A stretch of 38,220 nucleotides of DNA from an uncultured Prevotellaceae bacterium (GCA_947176895.1 CAMWSK010000024.1:1-38220), one strand, 5' to 3'. Counted from the stretch's first letter, positions 24,116 through 34,411 are shown. The notes: generated by a model not told the origin, from the sequence alone. Program-made: numbers and translations.

Positions 24116-24496
24116 TTATTTAGTAGCTTTTTTCTTGTTTGCAACGGTCTTCTTCTTACCCTTGCGAGTACGAGCGTTGTTCTTAGTGCTTTGACCGCGA
24201 ACGGGCAAACCGTTACGATGACGAACACCACGATAGCAACCGATATCCATCAAACGCTTGATGTTCATTGCAATCTCAGAGCGAAGGTCGCCCTCGACCT
24301 TGAACTCGGCACCGATAATCTCACGAATCTTAGCCGCCTCGTCGTCAGTCCAATCCTGAACCTTCTTATCACGATCAACGCCAGCCTTATCCAAAATTTT
24401 GGCTGAGCTACTACGACCCAATCCATAGATATAGGTCAAAGCGATTTCACCTCGCTTATTTTGAGGTAAATCTACACCAACAATTCTAATTGCCAT
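24116..24496 (-). CDS. rpsM: 30S ribosomal protein S13
   Basis: A protein of 126 aa. It shows [35 protein letters not shown] and the RNA-binding [19 protein letters not shown], then a long lysine-rich tail that reaches toward the P-site tRNA. S13 sits in the head and contacts the large subunit. It begins the alpha part of the cluster after infA and rpmJ. Confidence 0.98.
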   Translation of the reverse strand: MAIRIVGVDLPQNKRGEIALTYIYGLGRSSSAKILDKAGVDRDKKVQDWTDDEAAKIREIIGAEFKVEGDLRSEIAMNIKRLMDIGCYRGVRHRNGLPVRGQSTKNNARTRKGKKKTVANKKKATK

Positions 24497-24525
24497 ATTC
24501 TATATACTTTGTTGCAATAAGTTGA

Positions 24526-24642
24526 TTAACCCTGACGTGTCTTGAACTTAGGGTTCTTTTTATTAATTACATACAAACGTCCCTTGCGACGGACGATTTT
24601 GCACTCCGGAGTACGTTTCTTTAAAGAAGCTCTTGTTTTCAT
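24526..24642 (-). CDS. rpmJ: 50S ribosomal protein L36, zinc-ligand-poor form
   Basis: A short frame of 38 aa beginning [20 protein letters not shown] and ending [12 protein letters not shown]. It aligns along its whole length with L36. The zinc-type L36 has three Cys and one His ligand; here only the Cys of TPEC remains, the others being Thr, Asn and Phe, so zinc binding is not expected. It lies between infA and rpsM, 10 nt after infA. Confidence 0.94.
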   Translation of the reverse strand: MKTRASLKKRTPECKIVRRKGRLYVINKKNPKFKTRQG

Positions 24643-24652
24643 ATTCTTGTTT

Positions 24653-24871
24653 TTATTTATATCTGAATACTATGCGACCCTTTGACAAATCGTAAGGGCT
24701 CATTTCAACCCGAACCTTGTCGCCAGGCAAAATTTTGATGTAGTGCATACGCATCTTTCCAGAGATGTGTGCAATAATTTCGTGGCCATTCTCTAACTCA
24801 ACCTTGAACATTGCGTTCGAGAGTGACTCCACGATTACTCCATCTTGTTCGATCGCAGACTGTTTTGCCAT
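24653..24871 (-). CDS. infA: Translation initiation factor IF-1
   Basis: A protein of 72 aa covering one S1/OB-fold domain: [40 protein letters not shown], then [20 protein letters not shown] and [14 protein letters not shown]-1 occupies the A site during initiation and helps IF-2 and IF-3. It follows map by 4 nt, a frequent arrangement in Bacteroidetes. Confidence 0.98.
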   Translation of the reverse strand: MAKQSAIEQDGVIVESLSNAMFKVELENGHEIIAHISGKMRMHYIKILPGDKVRVEMSPYDLSKGRIVFRYK

Positions 24872-24875
24872 ATTT

Positions 24876-25667
24876 CTAATTCAATTCTAATGTTTCTATT
24901 CCTTCAAATGAGCTAAGAATGTCTACCTTGCCTTGATGTATCGCTATCGTATGCTCAAAATGAGCGGCAGGCTTTTGATCCCGCGTCTTTATCGTCCAAC
25001 GGTCTGGCATCATCATTATAGACGGACTACCCAAAGTAATCATTGGTTCAATGGCTATGCATAGTCCGCTCTTGATTTGCTTACCCTCACCACGCTTTCC
25101 GTAATTGGGTACCGGAGGATCTTCATGCATCTCACGGCCAATACCATGACCTACGAACTCACGAACAACTCCATAACCAAAACTCTCACAATGCGTCTGA
25201 ACAGCCGAACCGATATCGCCAATCCTTCGCCCTTGCTGAGCCGCCTCTATGCCAATATAAAGTGCTTCCTTTGTCACTCGAAGAAGCTGTTTAACTTCCT
25301 CACGGACCTCACCCACCTGAAAGGTGTAGCAGGAATCACCGTTATATCCATTGAGCAACGTGCCACAATCCACTGAAACAATATCTCCCTCTTGTAAAGG
25401 TCTATCGTTAGGGATTCCATGGACAACCTCATCATTTACCGAAGTACATATCGAGGCAGGAAAGGGACCACCATAAGGATTAGGAAAACCCTTAAAAGTG
25501 GGCACCGCTCCATGATCTCGAATATACTCTTCTGCAATCCTATCCAGTTGCAATGTCGTCACACCGGGTCTGATTGCCCTTCCGATTTCTGCCAGAGTCT
25601 CACCAACCAAAAGATTGGCAGCTCTCATCAATTCTATTTCTTCCTCTGTCTTCAGGAATATCTGCAT
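24876..25667 (-). CDS. map: Methionine aminopeptidase, type I
   Basis: A protein of 263 aa of the pita-bread metallopeptidase family that removes initiator Met from nascent proteins. Visible active-site segments are [34 protein letters not shown] (the two Asp ligands), [19 protein letters not shown] (His ligand), AIEPMITLG (Glu ligand) and AHFEHTIAI (Glu ligand). No N-terminal zinc-finger extension is present. It lies between secY and infA, 9 nt after secY. Confidence 0.97.
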   Translation of the reverse strand: MQIFLKTEEEIELMRAANLLVGETLAEIGRAIRPGVTTLQLDRIAEEYIRDHGAVPTFKGFPNPYGGPFPASICTSVNDEVVHGIPNDRPLQEGDIVSVDCGTLLNGYNGDSCYTFQVGEVREEVKQLLRVTKEALYIGIEAAQQGRRIGDIGSAVQTHCESFGYGVVREFVGHGIGREMHEDPPVPNYGKRGEGKQIKSGLCIAIEPMITLGSPSIMMMPDRWTIKTRDQKPAAHFEHTIAIHQGKVDILSSFEGIETLELN

Positions 25668-25676
25668 ACAACCTTA

Positions 25677-27023
25677 TTAATAGGCAGCAACAGTACCAAT
25701 ATTCCGGCCATGGATTCTACCGGAATCCATCAATCCGTCGTAATGTCTCATAAGCAAATGGCTCTCAATCTGCTGAAGAGTATCCAGCACCACACCCACC
25801 AAAATCAACAACGAGGTGCCACCAAAGAAGTGAGCAAACTCGGGAGTTACATTCAACAGGCCGGTGAAAGCAGGCATGCAAGCGATAATTGCCAAGAAAA
25901 TTGACCCCGGCAACATCAAATGAGTCATCACACTATCCAGATAATCGGCGGTATCCTTTCCAGGACGAACTCCGGGAATAAATCCATTATTACGTTTGAT
26001 ATCCTCAGCCATCTGCACAGGATTCATGGTTATTGACGTATAGAAATAGCTGAATGCTATAATCAACAACGCGAAAACCACGTTATACTGCCAACTCCTG
26101 TAATCTGACATTACCATAGCAAAAGTGCTTGACTGACCACTCTCCGTAAAGAAGCCAATCAAAGTGGCAGGAATGAACATGATAGCCTGAGCAAAAATGA
26201 TGGGCATAACATTGGCAGCGAAAAGCTTCAAGGGGATGTACTGACGTGCACCACCCACCTGCTGACCACGAACCATGCGCTGAGCATACTGCACAGGAAC
26301 TCTACGCGTGCCCTGAACCAACAAAATAGCTGCCAGAACAACACCGAAGAGAAGGATAATCTCAATAAGGAACATCACCAAACCACCACCGGAAAGTGCA
26401 GTCAGTCGACTAACAACCTCCTGACCGAAAGCCTGAGGCAGGCGGGCGATGATACCCAACATAATAATCAATGAAATACCATTGCCGATACCACGATCGG
26501 TAATACGTTCACCCAACCAAAGAACAAACATACTTCCAGCTGCCAAGATAATAGTAGAGGAAACATAGAATGTTGAAGAGTCCACAACAATAGCGTTGCC
26601 TGCCTGATTATAGAGATTAATCAAGTAGAAAGGACCCTGGAAGAGCAAAACGAAAATTGTAAGATAGCGAGTGTATTGGTTAATCTTACGATGACCACTC
26701 TCGCCCTCACGTTGCATTTTCTGGAAATACGGTACAACGACAGTCAACAACTGAATGACGATAGAAGCAGAAATGTAAGGCATGATTCCCAACGCAAAGA
26801 TAGATGCATTAGAAAACGCACCTCCAGAGAACATATTCAGCAAAGACATCAAACCTTCACTTGTTTGGTTCGCCAACTGTTGCAATCCATTGGGATTAAC
26901 ACCTGGTAAAACAATAAACGAACCCAAACGATAGATTGCGGCAAAGCCAAGGGTGATGAGGATTCGTGTTCTCAAATCCTCAATCGCCCAAATGTTCTTA
27001 ATGGTTTTTACAAACTTCTTCAT
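25677..27023 (-). CDS. secY: Protein translocase subunit SecY
   Basis: A membrane protein of 448 aa with ten predicted helices, the channel of the Sec translocon. Recognisable parts are MKKFVKTIKNIWAIEDLRTR, ALGIMPYISASIVIQLLTVV (TM2), GNGISLIIMLGIIARLP (TM4-5 region), RRVPVQYAQRMVRGQQVGGA before IPLKLFAANVMPIIFAQAI, and NNGFIPGVRPGKDTADYLDS in the C5-C6 region. It is in its usual place after rplO, with a 6-nt gap. Confidence 0.98.
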   Translation of the reverse strand: MKKFVKTIKNIWAIEDLRTRILITLGFAAIYRLGSFIVLPGVNPNGLQQLANQTSEGLMSLLNMFSGGAFSNASIFALGIMPYISASIVIQLLTVVVPYFQKMQREGESGHRKINQYTRYLTIFVLLFQGPFYLINLYNQAGNAIVVDSSTFYVSSTIILAAGSMFVLWLGERITDRGIGNGISLIIMLGIIARLPQAFGQEVVSRLTALSGGGLVMFLIEIILLFGVVLAAILLVQGTRRVPVQYAQRMVRGQQVGGARQYIPLKLFAANVMPIIFAQAIMFIPATLIGFFTESGQSSTFAMVMSDYRSWQYNVVFALLIIAFSYFYTSITMNPVQMAEDIKRNNGFIPGVRPGKDTADYLDSVMTHLMLPGSIFLAIIACMPAFTGLLNVTPEFAHFFGGTSLLILVGVVLDTLQQIESHLLMRHYDGLMDSGRIHGRNIGTVAAY

Positions 27024-27029
27024 CGAAAA

Positions 27030-27473
27030 TTACAGATTTGTTGCAGTACCACCAACTTTTGTGATTGCTTCTTGTGCAGATGCGGAGAATGCATGTGCAG
27101 TAACATCAACCTTAGTGGTCAGAGTGCCGTTTGCCAACACCTTAACCAACTGCCCCTTATTAACCAGGCCAGCAGCAACCAACTCTGTAACACCAATTGT
27201 AGTGATACCCTTGTCGGCCAACTTCTGAAGGCTGGACAAATTCACAGGCTGATATTCCACACGATTCACATTCTTGAAGCCGAACTTAGGCAGACGACGC
27301 TGCAAAGGCATCTGACCACCCTCGAATCCAATCTTCTTCTTGTAACCCGAACGAGCCTTGGCACCCTTATGGCCACGAGTAGAGGTGCCACCCAGACCGG
27401 AACCAGGACCGCGACCAATACGACGTTGAGAGTGAGTTGAGCCAGCTGCAGGCTTCAAATTATTTAATTTCAT
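27030..27473 (-). CDS. rplO: 50S ribosomal protein L15
   Basis: A protein of 147 aa. The glycine- and arginine-rich N-terminal extension (RIGRGPGSGLGGTSTRGHKG, SGYKKKIGFEGGQMPLQRRL, PKFGFKN) runs into the core of the large subunit. The C-terminal part carries KLADKGITTIGVTELVAAGL and VDVTAHAFSASAQEAI. It is preceded by rpmD after 32 nt and followed by secY. Confidence 0.98.
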   Translation of the reverse strand: MKLNNLKPAAGSTHSQRRIGRGPGSGLGGTSTRGHKGAKARSGYKKKIGFEGGQMPLQRRLPKFGFKNVNRVEYQPVNLSSLQKLADKGITTIGVTELVAAGLVNKGQLVKVLANGTLTTKVDVTAHAFSASAQEAITKVGGTATNL

Positions 27474-27505
27474 AATTCTACGAATAAACTAGTTGGAGTT
27501 ATTAA

Positions 27506-27682
27506 TTAGTCGATAACCTGCACCAGATGGTGAACAGTCTGAACCAAACCGCGATTGGAAGCATTGTCCTCAACCTCAACAATCTGATTCAACTTTCTCA
27601 AGCCCAAAGTATCCAAAGTAGCCTTCTGAGTACGGGGGGCATGAATACGACTTCTGATTTGCTTAATCTTAATAGTTGCCAT
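27506..27682 (-). CDS. rpmD: 50S ribosomal protein L30
   Basis: A short frame of 58 aa from ATG at 27682 to TAA at 27506. The protein begins MATIKIKQIRSRIHAPRTQK, continues LDTLGLRKLNQIVEVEDNAS and ends VQTVHHLVQVID, which is the L30 pattern over its whole length. It stands 14 nt after rpsE and before rplO, its fixed place in the spc operon. Confidence 0.95.
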   Translation of the reverse strand: MATIKIKQIRSRIHAPRTQKATLDTLGLRKLNQIVEVEDNASNRGLVQTVHHLVQVID

Positions 27683-27696
27683 GTTTCGTTTCCTCC

Positions 27697-28209
27697 TTAA
27701 CCTCTAAAAACTTTTTCAATACTGATACCACGGGCCTCACTCACCGTCTTAGCGTCACGCATCTCACAGAGAGCTGCAATAGTAGCCTTAACCAAGTTGT
27801 GAGGGTTAGACGAACCCTTTGATTTAGCCAACACGTCCTTGATACCTACGCTCTCCAATACGGCACGCATAGCACCGCCAGCAACCACACCGGTACCGGT
27901 AGATGCAGGCATAATCAAAACCTCAGCACCACCAAACTTAGCAGCTGCCTCATGAGGAACAGTGCCCTTGTTTACAGGAACTCTAACCAAGTTCTTCTTT
28001 GCAGCCTCTACGCCTTTGGCAATAGCAGCGGTTACCTCGCCAGCCTTACCCAGGCCCCAGCCAATGATACCGTTTTCGTTACCCACAACGACAATTGCGC
28101 TGAAAGTGAAAGTACGGCCGCCCTTGGTTACTTTAGTAACACGGTTGATAGCAACCAAACGGTCCTTCAACTCGATATCGCTATTAATCTTAACTTTATT
28201 GAATGCCAT
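27697..28209 (-). CDS. rpsE: 30S ribosomal protein S5
   Basis: A protein of 170 aa from Met at 28209. The longer open frame to 28254 overlaps the end of rplR and lacks family support. The double-stranded RNA-binding N-domain has [20 protein letters not shown] and [20 protein letters not shown]. The C-domain has [40 protein letters not shown] and KATIAAL. S5 acts in decoding accuracy at the mRNA entry side. Confidence 0.97.
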   Translation of the reverse strand: MAFNKVKINSDIELKDRLVAINRVTKVTKGGRTFTFSAIVVVGNENGIIGWGLGKAGEVTAAIAKGVEAAKKNLVRVPVNKGTVPHEAAAKFGGAEVLIMPASTGTGVVAGGAMRAVLESVGIKDVLAKSKGSSNPHNLVKATIAALCEMRDAKTVSEARGISIEKVFRG

Positions 28210-28216
28210 AATTACA

Positions 28217-28558
28217 TTAGAATTTAAGGCCGCCATTACGGGCAGCGTCAGCAACTTCCTTCACACGACCATGGTAGAGATAACCATTGCGATCGAACAC
28301 TACAGTAGTAATTCCTGCTTCGATGGCTTTCTTGGCTACAGCCTCACCAACCTTAGCTGCCTGCTCCTTCTTGGGGCAAGCCTCCAAACCGAGTGAAGAT
28401 GCGGATACCAAAGTGGTACCGGTAACGTCGTTGATCACCTGAACATAAATCTGCTTGTTACTACGGAACACACTCATACGAGGACGTTCTGCAGTACCAT
28501 TGATATTCTTACGAACTCTGTACTTAATTTTAATTCGTCTTTCTATTTTTGTTGTCAT
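28217..28558 (-). CDS. rplR: 50S ribosomal protein L18
   Basis: A protein of 113 aa. It shows [40 protein letters not shown] and the C-terminal [20 protein letters not shown] with NGGLKF. L18 binds 5S rRNA together with L5. It lies between rplF (18-nt gap) and rpsE (7-nt gap). Confidence 0.98.
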   Translation of the reverse strand: MTTKIERRIKIKYRVRKNINGTAERPRMSVFRSNKQIYVQVINDVTGTTLVSASSLGLEACPKKEQAAKVGEAVAKKAIEAGITTVVFDRNGYLYHGRVKEVADAARNGGLKF

Positions 28559-28576
28559 GATCTTACAGTTTTAAAC

Positions 28577-29146
28577 TTACTTAGCACCTGCTGACTTACC
28601 AGACTTTCTACGAATCTGCTCACCCACGAACAAAACACCTTTACCTTTATAAGGCTCGGGCTTGCGGAAAGAACGAATTTTTGCACACACCTGACCAAGC
28701 AACTGCTTATCACAGCTCTTTAAAATAATCAGGGGGTTCTGGTTTCTCTCACTCTTGGTCTCTACCTTAATCTCAGCAGGAAGCTGAATAAAGATATTGT
28801 GTGTGTAGCCCAATGAAAACTCCACCAAGTTACCCTGGTTGCTCACACGGAAACCTACACCAACGAGTTCCATTTTCTTCTCGTAGCCCTGAGAAACACC
28901 AACAACCATGTTGTGAATCAAAGAGCGATACAAACCTTGATAAGCTTGCTTCTGCTTAGCGTCACAATCAAACGCCTCGTCAATTACAAAAGTAACTTCG
29001 GCATCAGCAATGTTAACCTTAATAGAAGGATGAATAGCTTGAGTCATCTCACCCTCCTTACCCTTCACTGTAACCACATTGTTACCGTCAACGGTAACGG
29101 TTACGCCGACAGGAATGGCAACAGGCAATTTTCCAATTCTAGACAT
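28577..29146 (-). CDS. rplF: 50S ribosomal protein L6
   Basis: A protein of 189 aa with the two L6 repeats. It begins MSRIGKLPVAIPVGVTVTVD, carries YRSLIHNMVVGVSQGYEKKM ELVGVGFR at mid-length, and ends with the signature EPYKGKGVLFVGEQIRRKSG, KSAGAK. L6 lies near the GTPase-associated region of the large subunit. The gene is 17 nt after rpsH. Confidence 0.98.
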   Translation of the reverse strand: MSRIGKLPVAIPVGVTVTVDGNNVVTVKGKEGEMTQAIHPSIKVNIADAEVTFVIDEAFDCDAKQKQAYQGLYRSLIHNMVVGVSQGYEKKMELVGVGFRVSNQGNLVEFSLGYTHNIFIQLPAEIKVETKSERNQNPLIILKSCDKQLLGQVCAKIRSFRKPEPYKGKGVLFVGEQIRRKSGKSAGAK

Positions 29147-29163
29147 ATTTCAATCCTCCTATT

Positions 29164-29559
29164 TTAATATACATAGCAAAGAACCTCACCACCAATTTTC
29201 TGGTCAGCAGCTTCCTTGTTTGTCATTACACCCTTGGATGTGGATAAGATAGCAATACCCAATCCGTTGATAACACGAGGCATATCCTTATAACCGGTGT
29301 ACTTGCGCATACCAGGCTTGGAAATGCGGATCAACTTCTTGATAGCGTTGACCTTTGTAGCAGGATTATACTTCAGAGCAATCTTGATAGTACCCTGAGG
29401 ACCATCCTCAACGAACTTGTAGTTCAGGATGTAACCTTTCTCGAAGAGAATCTTGGTGATTTCCTTCTTCAAATTTGACGCAGGCACTTCCACAACTCTG
29501 TGCTTAGCCTGGATTGCATTACGCAACCGAGTCAAATAATCTGCAATTGTATCTGTCAT
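29164..29559 (-). CDS. rpsH: 30S ribosomal protein S8
   Basis: A protein of 131 aa. It begins MTDTIADYLTRLRNAIQAKH, with KKEITKILFEKGYILNYKFV in the N-domain and the C-terminal motif GLGIAILSTSKGVMTNKEAA ending GGEVLCYVY. S8 is a primary 16S-binding protein that regulates the spc operon in enteric bacteria. It is separated from rpsN by 63 nt, longer than most gaps in the cluster. Confidence 0.98.
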   Translation of the reverse strand: MTDTIADYLTRLRNAIQAKHRVVEVPASNLKKEITKILFEKGYILNYKFVEDGPQGTIKIALKYNPATKVNAIKKLIRISKPGMRKYTGYKDMPRVINGLGIAILSTSKGVMTNKEAADQKIGGEVLCYVY

Positions 29560-29579
29560 TTTTTTAACGTTTTAATTAA

Positions 29580-29594
29580 TCGGGACTCTCCCGA
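29580..29594. other. Small hairpin between rpsN and rpsH
   Basis: TCGGGA-CTC-TCCCGA forms a perfect 6-bp stem with a 3-nt loop inside the 63-nt rpsN-rpsH gap. It has no strong T-run, so it is more likely an mRNA structure, processing or pausing element than a full terminator. Confidence 0.35.
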
Positions 29595-29622
29595 CAATAT
29601 TAAAATAAATAAATCTCTCTAT

Positions 29623-29922
29623 TTACCAGCTAGCCTTCTTCACTCCGGGAATCAAGCCATTGGATGCCATCTCACGGAACTGAATACGACTGATACCGAA
29701 GATACGCATGTAACCCTTAGGACGACCGGTAATTTTGCAACGGTTGTGCATGCGAATAGGGTTTGCGTTGCGAGGAATTGACTGAAGCTTCTGTGCTGCC
29801 TCGAAAGCTTCTACGGGATCACCCGTATTAACAATCTTCTTCAGAGCCGCACGCTTCTCTGCATAGCGTTCTACCAGCTTCGCTCTTTTTACCTCGCGAG
29901 CCTTCATTGATTCTTTTGCCAT
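29623..29922 (-). CDS. rpsN: 30S ribosomal protein S14, zinc-independent long form
   Basis: A protein of 99 aa. It begins [20 protein letters not shown] and has [20 protein letters not shown] and [20 protein letters not shown], ending PGVKKASW. It is the long S14 class without the CxxC...CxxC zinc motif (a single Cys in HNRC). S14 binds in the head of the small subunit. It lies 6 nt after rplE. Confidence 0.98.
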   Translation of the reverse strand: MAKESMKAREVKRAKLVERYAEKRAALKKIVNTGDPVEAFEAAQKLQSIPRNANPIRMHNRCKITGRPKGYMRIFGISRIQFREMASNGLIPGVKKASW

Positions 29923-29928
29923 ATCCTA

Positions 29929-30486
29929 TTAATCGTTTTTAGATTTCTTAAAAGGCAAACCGAACTCCTTGAGCAGGGCGTAACCCTCTTCATCAGTAGC
30001 TGCGGTGGTTACGAAAGTGATGTTCATACCCAAGATACGATCAATGGTGTCAATGTTGATCTCAGGGAAGATAATCTGCTCTTGAATACCCAAGGTGTAG
30101 TTGCCACGACCATCGAACTTACTCTCAATTCCCTTGAAGTCACGAATACGGGGCAGAGCTACACGTACCAACTTCTCAAGGAACTCATACATACGTTCAC
30201 GACGCAAAGTGACCATCACACCGATAGGCATTTTCTTGCGCAACTTGAAGTTGGCAACGTCCTTCTTGGAAACAGTCACCACAGCCTTCTGACCGGTGAT
30301 GGCACTGATTTCGTTAACGGCCACGTCAATAATCTTCTTGTCCGCAGTAGCCATACCCAACCCCTCGTTGATAACGATTTTCTTGAGCACGGGAATCTGC
30401 ATGGGTGAAGAATAATTGAATTTCTTCATCAAAGCAGGCGCGATGCGCTCTGCATATTCTTTCTTAAGGCTTGCAGTATTTGCCAT
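29929..30486 (-). CDS. rplE: 50S ribosomal protein L5
   Basis: A protein of 185 aa. It carries [60 protein letters not shown] and [21 protein letters not shown]5 binds 5S rRNA and contacts the small-subunit head. Its ATG shares one base with the rplX stop (TAATG at 30488-30484), so translation of the two is probably coupled. Confidence 0.98.
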   Translation of the reverse strand: MANTASLKKEYAERIAPALMKKFNYSSPMQIPVLKKIVINEGLGMATADKKIIDVAVNEISAITGQKAVVTVSKKDVANFKLRKKMPIGVMVTLRRERMYEFLEKLVRVALPRIRDFKGIESKFDGRGNYTLGIQEQIIFPEINIDTIDRILGMNITFVTTAATDEEGYALLKEFGLPFKKSKND

Positions 30487-30806
30487 TACTTAATCTCCTC
30501 TCCAGATTTTTTAGCATAACGAACCAACTTGCCGTCAGCGTTGAGTTTTCTACCAATACGAGTGGGCTTACCAGTCTTGGGGTCAAGAACATTCAGGTTA
30601 GAAATCTGAATGGGAGCCTCCATCTCCACAATGCCACCCTGAGGGAACTTGGCACTGGGTTTCTGGCTCTTCTTTACTTTGTTAACACCCTCAACGATAG
30701 CACGCTTCTCTTCAACCAGCACCTTCAACACAGTACCGGTCTTACCTTTGTTATCTCCAGCGTTTACGTAAACGGTATCGCCTTTCTTAATATGTAACTT
30801 GCTCAT
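30486..30806 (-). CDS. rplX: 50S ribosomal protein L24
   Basis: A protein of 106 aa. The KOW motif is at the N-terminus ([28 protein letters not shown]), followed by [20 protein letters not shown] and [21 protein letters not shown]24 starts assembly of the large subunit. Its stop codon overlaps the rplE start by one base. Confidence 0.98.
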   Translation of the reverse strand: MSKLHIKKGDTVYVNAGDNKGKTGTVLKVLVEEKRAIVEGVNKVKKSQKPSAKFPQGGIVEMEAPIQISNLNVLDPKTGKPTRIGRKLNADGKLVRYAKKSGEEIK

Positions 30807-30825
30807 TACGTTAAGTCTTAAATAA

Positions 30826-31191
30826 TTACAGTACTTCAGGTGCCAATGAAACGACCTTCATGTTGGCAGCACGCAACTCACGAGCCACGGGACCGAAGAT
30901 ACGACTTCCACGCAACTCACCTGCATTGTTCAGCAGGACGCAAGCGTTATCATCAAAACGAATATAAGAACCGTCTGCACGACGCACTTCCTTCTTTGTA
31001 CGAACAATCAAGGCCTTAGATACTGCACCCTTCTTAACATCACTGGTGGGGATTGCGCTTTTCACAGCAACGACAATCACATCACCAACAGTCGCATAAC
31101 GACGGCGGGTACCACCCAATACACGAATGCACAGAGCCTCCTTTGCACCGCTGTTGTCTGCTACTACCAATCTAGATTCTGCTTGTATCAT
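30826..31191 (-). CDS. rplN: 50S ribosomal protein L14
   Basis: A protein of 121 aa, the most conserved type of L14: [60 protein letters not shown] and a C-terminal [21 protein letters not shown]14 forms a bridge to the small subunit. It lies 2 nt after rpsQ. Confidence 0.98.
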   Translation of the reverse strand: MIQAESRLVVADNSGAKEALCIRVLGGTRRRYATVGDVIVVAVKSAIPTSDVKKGAVSKALIVRTKKEVRRADGSYIRFDDNACVLLNNAGELRGSRIFGPVARELRAANMKVVSLAPEVL

Positions 31192-31193
31192 GT

Positions 31194-31451
31194 TTACTTA
31201 GCTCTTTCTACGATTTCTACTACTCTCCATCTCTTAGTTTTGCTCAAAGGACGAGTCTCCATGATGGTAACGGTATCGCCTACATGGCAATCATTCTTCT
31301 CGTCGTGAGCATGGTATTTCTTCGTCTTGTTGACAAACTTACCATAAATAGGGTGTTTCTCCTTGAACTTAGCAGCTACTACAATGGTCTTGTCCATCTT
31401 GTCGCTAACTACAACACCTGTTCTTGTCTTTCTTAAATTTCTAGCTTCCAT
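31194..31451 (-). CDS. rpsQ: 30S ribosomal protein S17
   Basis: A protein of 85 aa with an OB fold: [40 protein letters not shown] and [29 protein letters not shown]17 is a primary 16S rRNA-binding protein. It is preceded by rpmC after 14 nt. Confidence 0.98.
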   Translation of the reverse strand: MEARNLRKTRTGVVVSDKMDKTIVVAAKFKEKHPIYGKFVNKTKKYHAHDEKNDCHVGDTVTIMETRPLSKTKRWRVVEIVERAK

Positions 31452-31465
31452 TGTGGGACCATTAT

Positions 31466-31660
31466 TTATTTGTTAAGTTCTCTCTGGCGCAACACAGTCA
31501 TCAGACGAGCAATATTACGACGTGCAGCCTTAATCTGAGAATTGTTCTCAAGAGGAGAAACTGCATGATTAAGCAGCATCTGAGAATAGTTAGCCTTTTC
31601 TGTCTGAATCAACTCCTGCAGTTCAGCAGTTGACATCTCCTTAATTTCAGCAACTTTCAT
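31466..31660 (-). CDS. rpmC: 50S ribosomal protein L29
   Basis: A protein of 64 aa, two helices in the L29 pattern: [40 protein letters not shown] and [18 protein letters not shown]29 lies at the peptide exit, near the docking site of trigger factor and SRP. It starts 2 nt after the rplP stop codon. Confidence 0.97.
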   Translation of the reverse strand: MKVAEIKEMSTAELQELIQTEKANYSQMLLNHAVSPLENNSQIKAARRNIARLMTVLRQRELNK

Positions 31661-31662
31661 AC

Positions 31663-32088
31663 TTATGCGTTTTTATCGTAATCTCTTCTAACAATGAACT
31701 TTGTGGTCACAGGCAACTTCTGAGAAGCCAAACGGAGAGCCTCCTTGGCAATCTCATAAGAAACTCCCTCTATCTCAAAAATAATACGGCCGGGAGTAAT
31801 GGGGAAAACGTATCCCACAGGATCACCCTTACCCTTACCCATACGCACGTCTGCAGGTTTCTTGGTGATAGGCTTATCAGGGAAAATACGGATCCAACTC
31901 TGACCCTCACGCTGCATATAGCGTGTCATGGCAATACGGGCAGCCTCAATCTGACGGGCAGTGATCCAGTGTGTCTCAAGCGACTTGATTCCGAACGAAC
32001 CGAAAGCCAGCTGATTGCCACGCTGTGCGTTGCCTTTGCAACGACCTTTTTGCGGTCTTCTGTATTTTGTTCTTTTAGGTTGTAACAT
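31663..32088 (-). CDS. rplP: 50S ribosomal protein L16
   Basis: A protein of 141 aa. Met at 32088 is chosen because L16 proteins begin [11 protein letters not shown]; the frame also has an ATG two codons earlier (32094). It shows [40 protein letters not shown] and [21 protein letters not shown]16 organises the A-site region of the large subunit. Confidence 0.97.
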   Translation of the reverse strand: MLQPKRTKYRRPQKGRCKGNAQRGNQLAFGSFGIKSLETHWITARQIEAARIAMTRYMQREGQSWIRIFPDKPITKKPADVRMGKGKGDPVGYVFPITPGRIIFEIEGVSYEIAKEALRLASQKLPVTTKFIVRRDYDKNA

Positions 32089-32102
32089 GATCATTTACAT
32101 TT

Positions 32103-32834
32103 TTAGCGATTGTTGTTCTTCTTGTTACGACGGAAGTTCTTTCCATCGTTACGGAAGTTACGGCCACCATTTTGCTTCTCTTGGGTGAAGTTAGGAGCAA
32201 GATCCTTCTTACCGTAAACCTCACCACGGCAAATCCACACCTTGATGCCCAAAATACCAACCTTGGTCAGAGCCTCGGCTTGGCAGTAGTCGATATCTGC
32301 GCGAAAAGTATGCAGGGGAGTACGACCCTCCTTAAACATCTCGCTACGTGCGATTTCAGCACCATTCAATCGTCCGCCAATTTGTACTTTAATACCCTCG
32401 GCACCGGCACGCATGCTGTTAGCAATCGCCATTTTAATCGCACGACGATAAGCGATTTTTCCTTCAACCTGACGAGCAATGTTGTTAGCCACGATAGTCG
32501 CGTCAAGTTCAGGACGACGAACCTCAAAAATATTTATCTGAACGTCCTTGTCAGTCAACTTTTTCAGTTCTTCCTTCAACTTATCAACATTCTCGCCACC
32601 CTTACCAATGATAAGACCAGGACGGGCTGTGCAAATAGTGATTGTCACCTTCTTCAAAGTGCGCTCGATGACAATTCTAGAAAGGCTGGCATCGCCCAAA
32701 CGAGCGTTAAGATACTTACGGATTTTGCTATCCTCAAGGATGGTATCTCCAAAGTCCTTACCGCCAAACCAATTAGAATCCCAACCGCGGACAATGCCCA
32801 AACGGTTGCTTATAGGATTAACTTTTTGTCCCAT
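32103..32834 (-). CDS. rpsC: 30S ribosomal protein S3
   Basis: A protein of 243 aa. It begins [20 protein letters not shown], carries the KH motif [20 protein letters not shown], and has the C-domain [20 protein letters not shown] with [20 protein letters not shown]. The end is an Asn/Arg/Lys-rich tail ([20 protein letters not shown]) longer than in many phyla. S3 shapes the mRNA entry tunnel. Confidence 0.98.
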   Translation of the reverse strand: MGQKVNPISNRLGIVRGWDSNWFGGKDFGDTILEDSKIRKYLNARLGDASLSRIVIERTLKKVTITICTARPGLIIGKGGENVDKLKEELKKLTDKDVQINIFEVRRPELDATIVANNIARQVEGKIAYRRAIKMAIANSMRAGAEGIKVQIGGRLNGAEIARSEMFKEGRTPLHTFRADIDYCQAEALTKVGILGIKVWICRGEVYGKKDLAPNFTQEKQNGGRNFRNDGKNFRRNKKNNNR

Positions 32835-32849
32835 ACTTTTCTTTAATCA

Positions 32850-33245
32850 TTAATCATTTTTGGTGTCAACATACAAGGTGATATGGTTAGAACGCTTACG
32901 GATTCTATAACCACGACCTTGAGGGGCAGGTCTCATACGTTTGAGGGTTGCGCCCTCGTCAACGAACACACGAGTCACGAACAACTCACCATCTTCAGCT
33001 TTGCGCTCATTCTTCTGCTCCCAGTTGGCAATAGCAGAACGAAGAACCTTCTCCACATCAGCAGAAGCAGCCTTTGAAGAAAACTTCAGGGTTCCGAGAG
33101 CTCTGTTTACCTCCATGCCGCGAATCAAATCAACCACATATCTCATCTTGCGGGGAGAAGAGGGAACATCCTTCAGCTTTGCAAAATACTGGGTCTTCTT
33201 TGCAGCCTTAATAGATTCAGCTGCCAATTTCTTTCTTTTTCCCAT
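32850..33245 (-). CDS. rplV: 50S ribosomal protein L22
   Basis: A protein of 131 aa. It carries an N-terminal lysine-rich stretch, then [40 protein letters not shown] and the loop that lines the exit tunnel, [20 protein letters not shown]. It is followed by rpsC after 15 nt. Confidence 0.98.
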   Translation of the reverse strand: MGKRKKLAAESIKAAKKTQYFAKLKDVPSSPRKMRYVVDLIRGMEVNRALGTLKFSSKAASADVEKVLRSAIANWEQKNERKAEDGELFVTRVFVDEGATLKRMRPAPQGRGYRIRKRSNHITLYVDTKND

Positions 33246-33281
33246 TATATTATTACTCTTTTTTGTCTAATAACGTCCTGC

Positions 33282-33551
33282 TTATTTTTTCTTGTTACCA
33301 GCATGACCGCCGAACTTGCGAGTGGGAGCGAACTCACCGAGCTTGTGTCCAACCATGTTCTCAGTAACGTAAACAGGAATAAACTTATTACCGTTGTGCA
33401 CAGCTACGGTATGGCCCACAAAATCAGGGCTAATCATAGATGCGCGGGCCCATGTCTTTACGACAGACTTCTTGCCACTCTCGTTCATGGCGAGAATCTT
33501 CTTTTCGAGGCTGACCTCAATATATGGACCTTTCTTAAGTGAACGACTCAT
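33282..33551 (-). CDS. rpsS: 30S ribosomal protein S19
   Basis: A protein of 89 aa: [40 protein letters not shown] and [28 protein letters not shown]19 works with S13 in the small-subunit head. It lies 24 nt after rplB. Confidence 0.98.
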   Translation of the reverse strand: MSRSLKKGPYIEVSLEKKILAMNESGKKSVVKTWARASMISPDFVGHTVAVHNGNKFIPVYVTENMVGHKLGEFAPTRKFGGHAGNKKK

Positions 33552-33575
33552 AATTTACTCAATTAACTTGCTTGT

Positions 33576-34403
33576 TTACTTCTTGTTTGCTCTCTCAATG
33601 ATGTACTTGTTAGACTGCTTCTTAGGTGCACGTGTTTTGAGACCCTTAGCATACAAGCCCTTGCGTGAACGGGGATGACCACCACTCTGACGGCCTTCTC
33701 CACCACCCATGGGGTGATCCACAGGATTCATAACAACACCACGGTTGTGAGGACGACGACCCAGCCAACGAGAACGACCGGCCTTACCGGAGCTCTCCAA
33801 AGCATGATCGGAGTTACCGACACTACCGACAGTAGCCTTACATGCACTGAGAATCTGACGAGTCTCGCCAGAAGGCAACTTAATTACGCAGTAACGACCC
33901 TCACGAGAAGTCAACTGAGCAAAATTACCAGCGGAACGAACGAGCATACCACCTTGACCGGGGCGAAGCTCGATGTTGTGGATTACAGTACCCACAGGGA
34001 TGTTCTGCAAAGGCAGAGCATTACCCACTTCGGGAGCTGCTTCGGCACCACTCATCACAGTGGAGCCCACCTGCAAACCGTTGGGAGCAATAATATAACG
34101 TTTCTCACCATCAGCATAAAACAACAAAGCAATACGAGCCGAACGGTTGGGATCGTATTCAATGGTTTTAACAACTGCGGGAACACCATCTTTCTCTCGC
34201 TTGAAATCAATGAAACGGAATTTCTTCTTGTGACCGCCACCGATATAACGCATGGTCATCTTACCGGTGTTGTTGCGACCGCCAGTAGAACGCTTTCCGT
34301 ATACGAGAGACTTCTCAGGTACTGATGCAGTAATCTCCTCGAACGTACCTATAATCTTGTGTCTCTGGCCCGGTGTAGTGGGCTTAAATTTACGTACTGC
34401 CAT
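33576..34403 (-). CDS. rplB: 50S ribosomal protein L2
   Basis: A protein of 275 aa, the usual length for a protein that helps form the peptidyl transferase centre. It has [32 protein letters not shown], the OB/SH3 core, and the signature [20 protein letters not shown], including the conserved His that lies near the active site, then [19 protein letters not shown]. Confidence 0.98.
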   Translation of the reverse strand: MAVRKFKPTTPGQRHKIIGTFEEITASVPEKSLVYGKRSTGGRNNTGKMTMRYIGGGHKKKFRFIDFKREKDGVPAVVKTIEYDPNRSARIALLFYADGEKRYIIAPNGLQVGSTVMSGAEAAPEVGNALPLQNIPVGTVIHNIELRPGQGGMLVRSAGNFAQLTSREGRYCVIKLPSGETRQILSACKATVGSVGNSDHALESSGKAGRSRWLGRRPHNRGVVMNPVDHPMGGGEGRQSGGHPRSRKGLYAKGLKTRAPKKQSNKYIIERANKK

Positions 34404-34411
34404 CTTATTTT

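Noticed and set aside
28210..28254. N-terminal extension of S5
   Set aside because: It overlaps the rplR coding end and S5 proteins do not carry it; Met at 28209 gives the family-like N-terminus.
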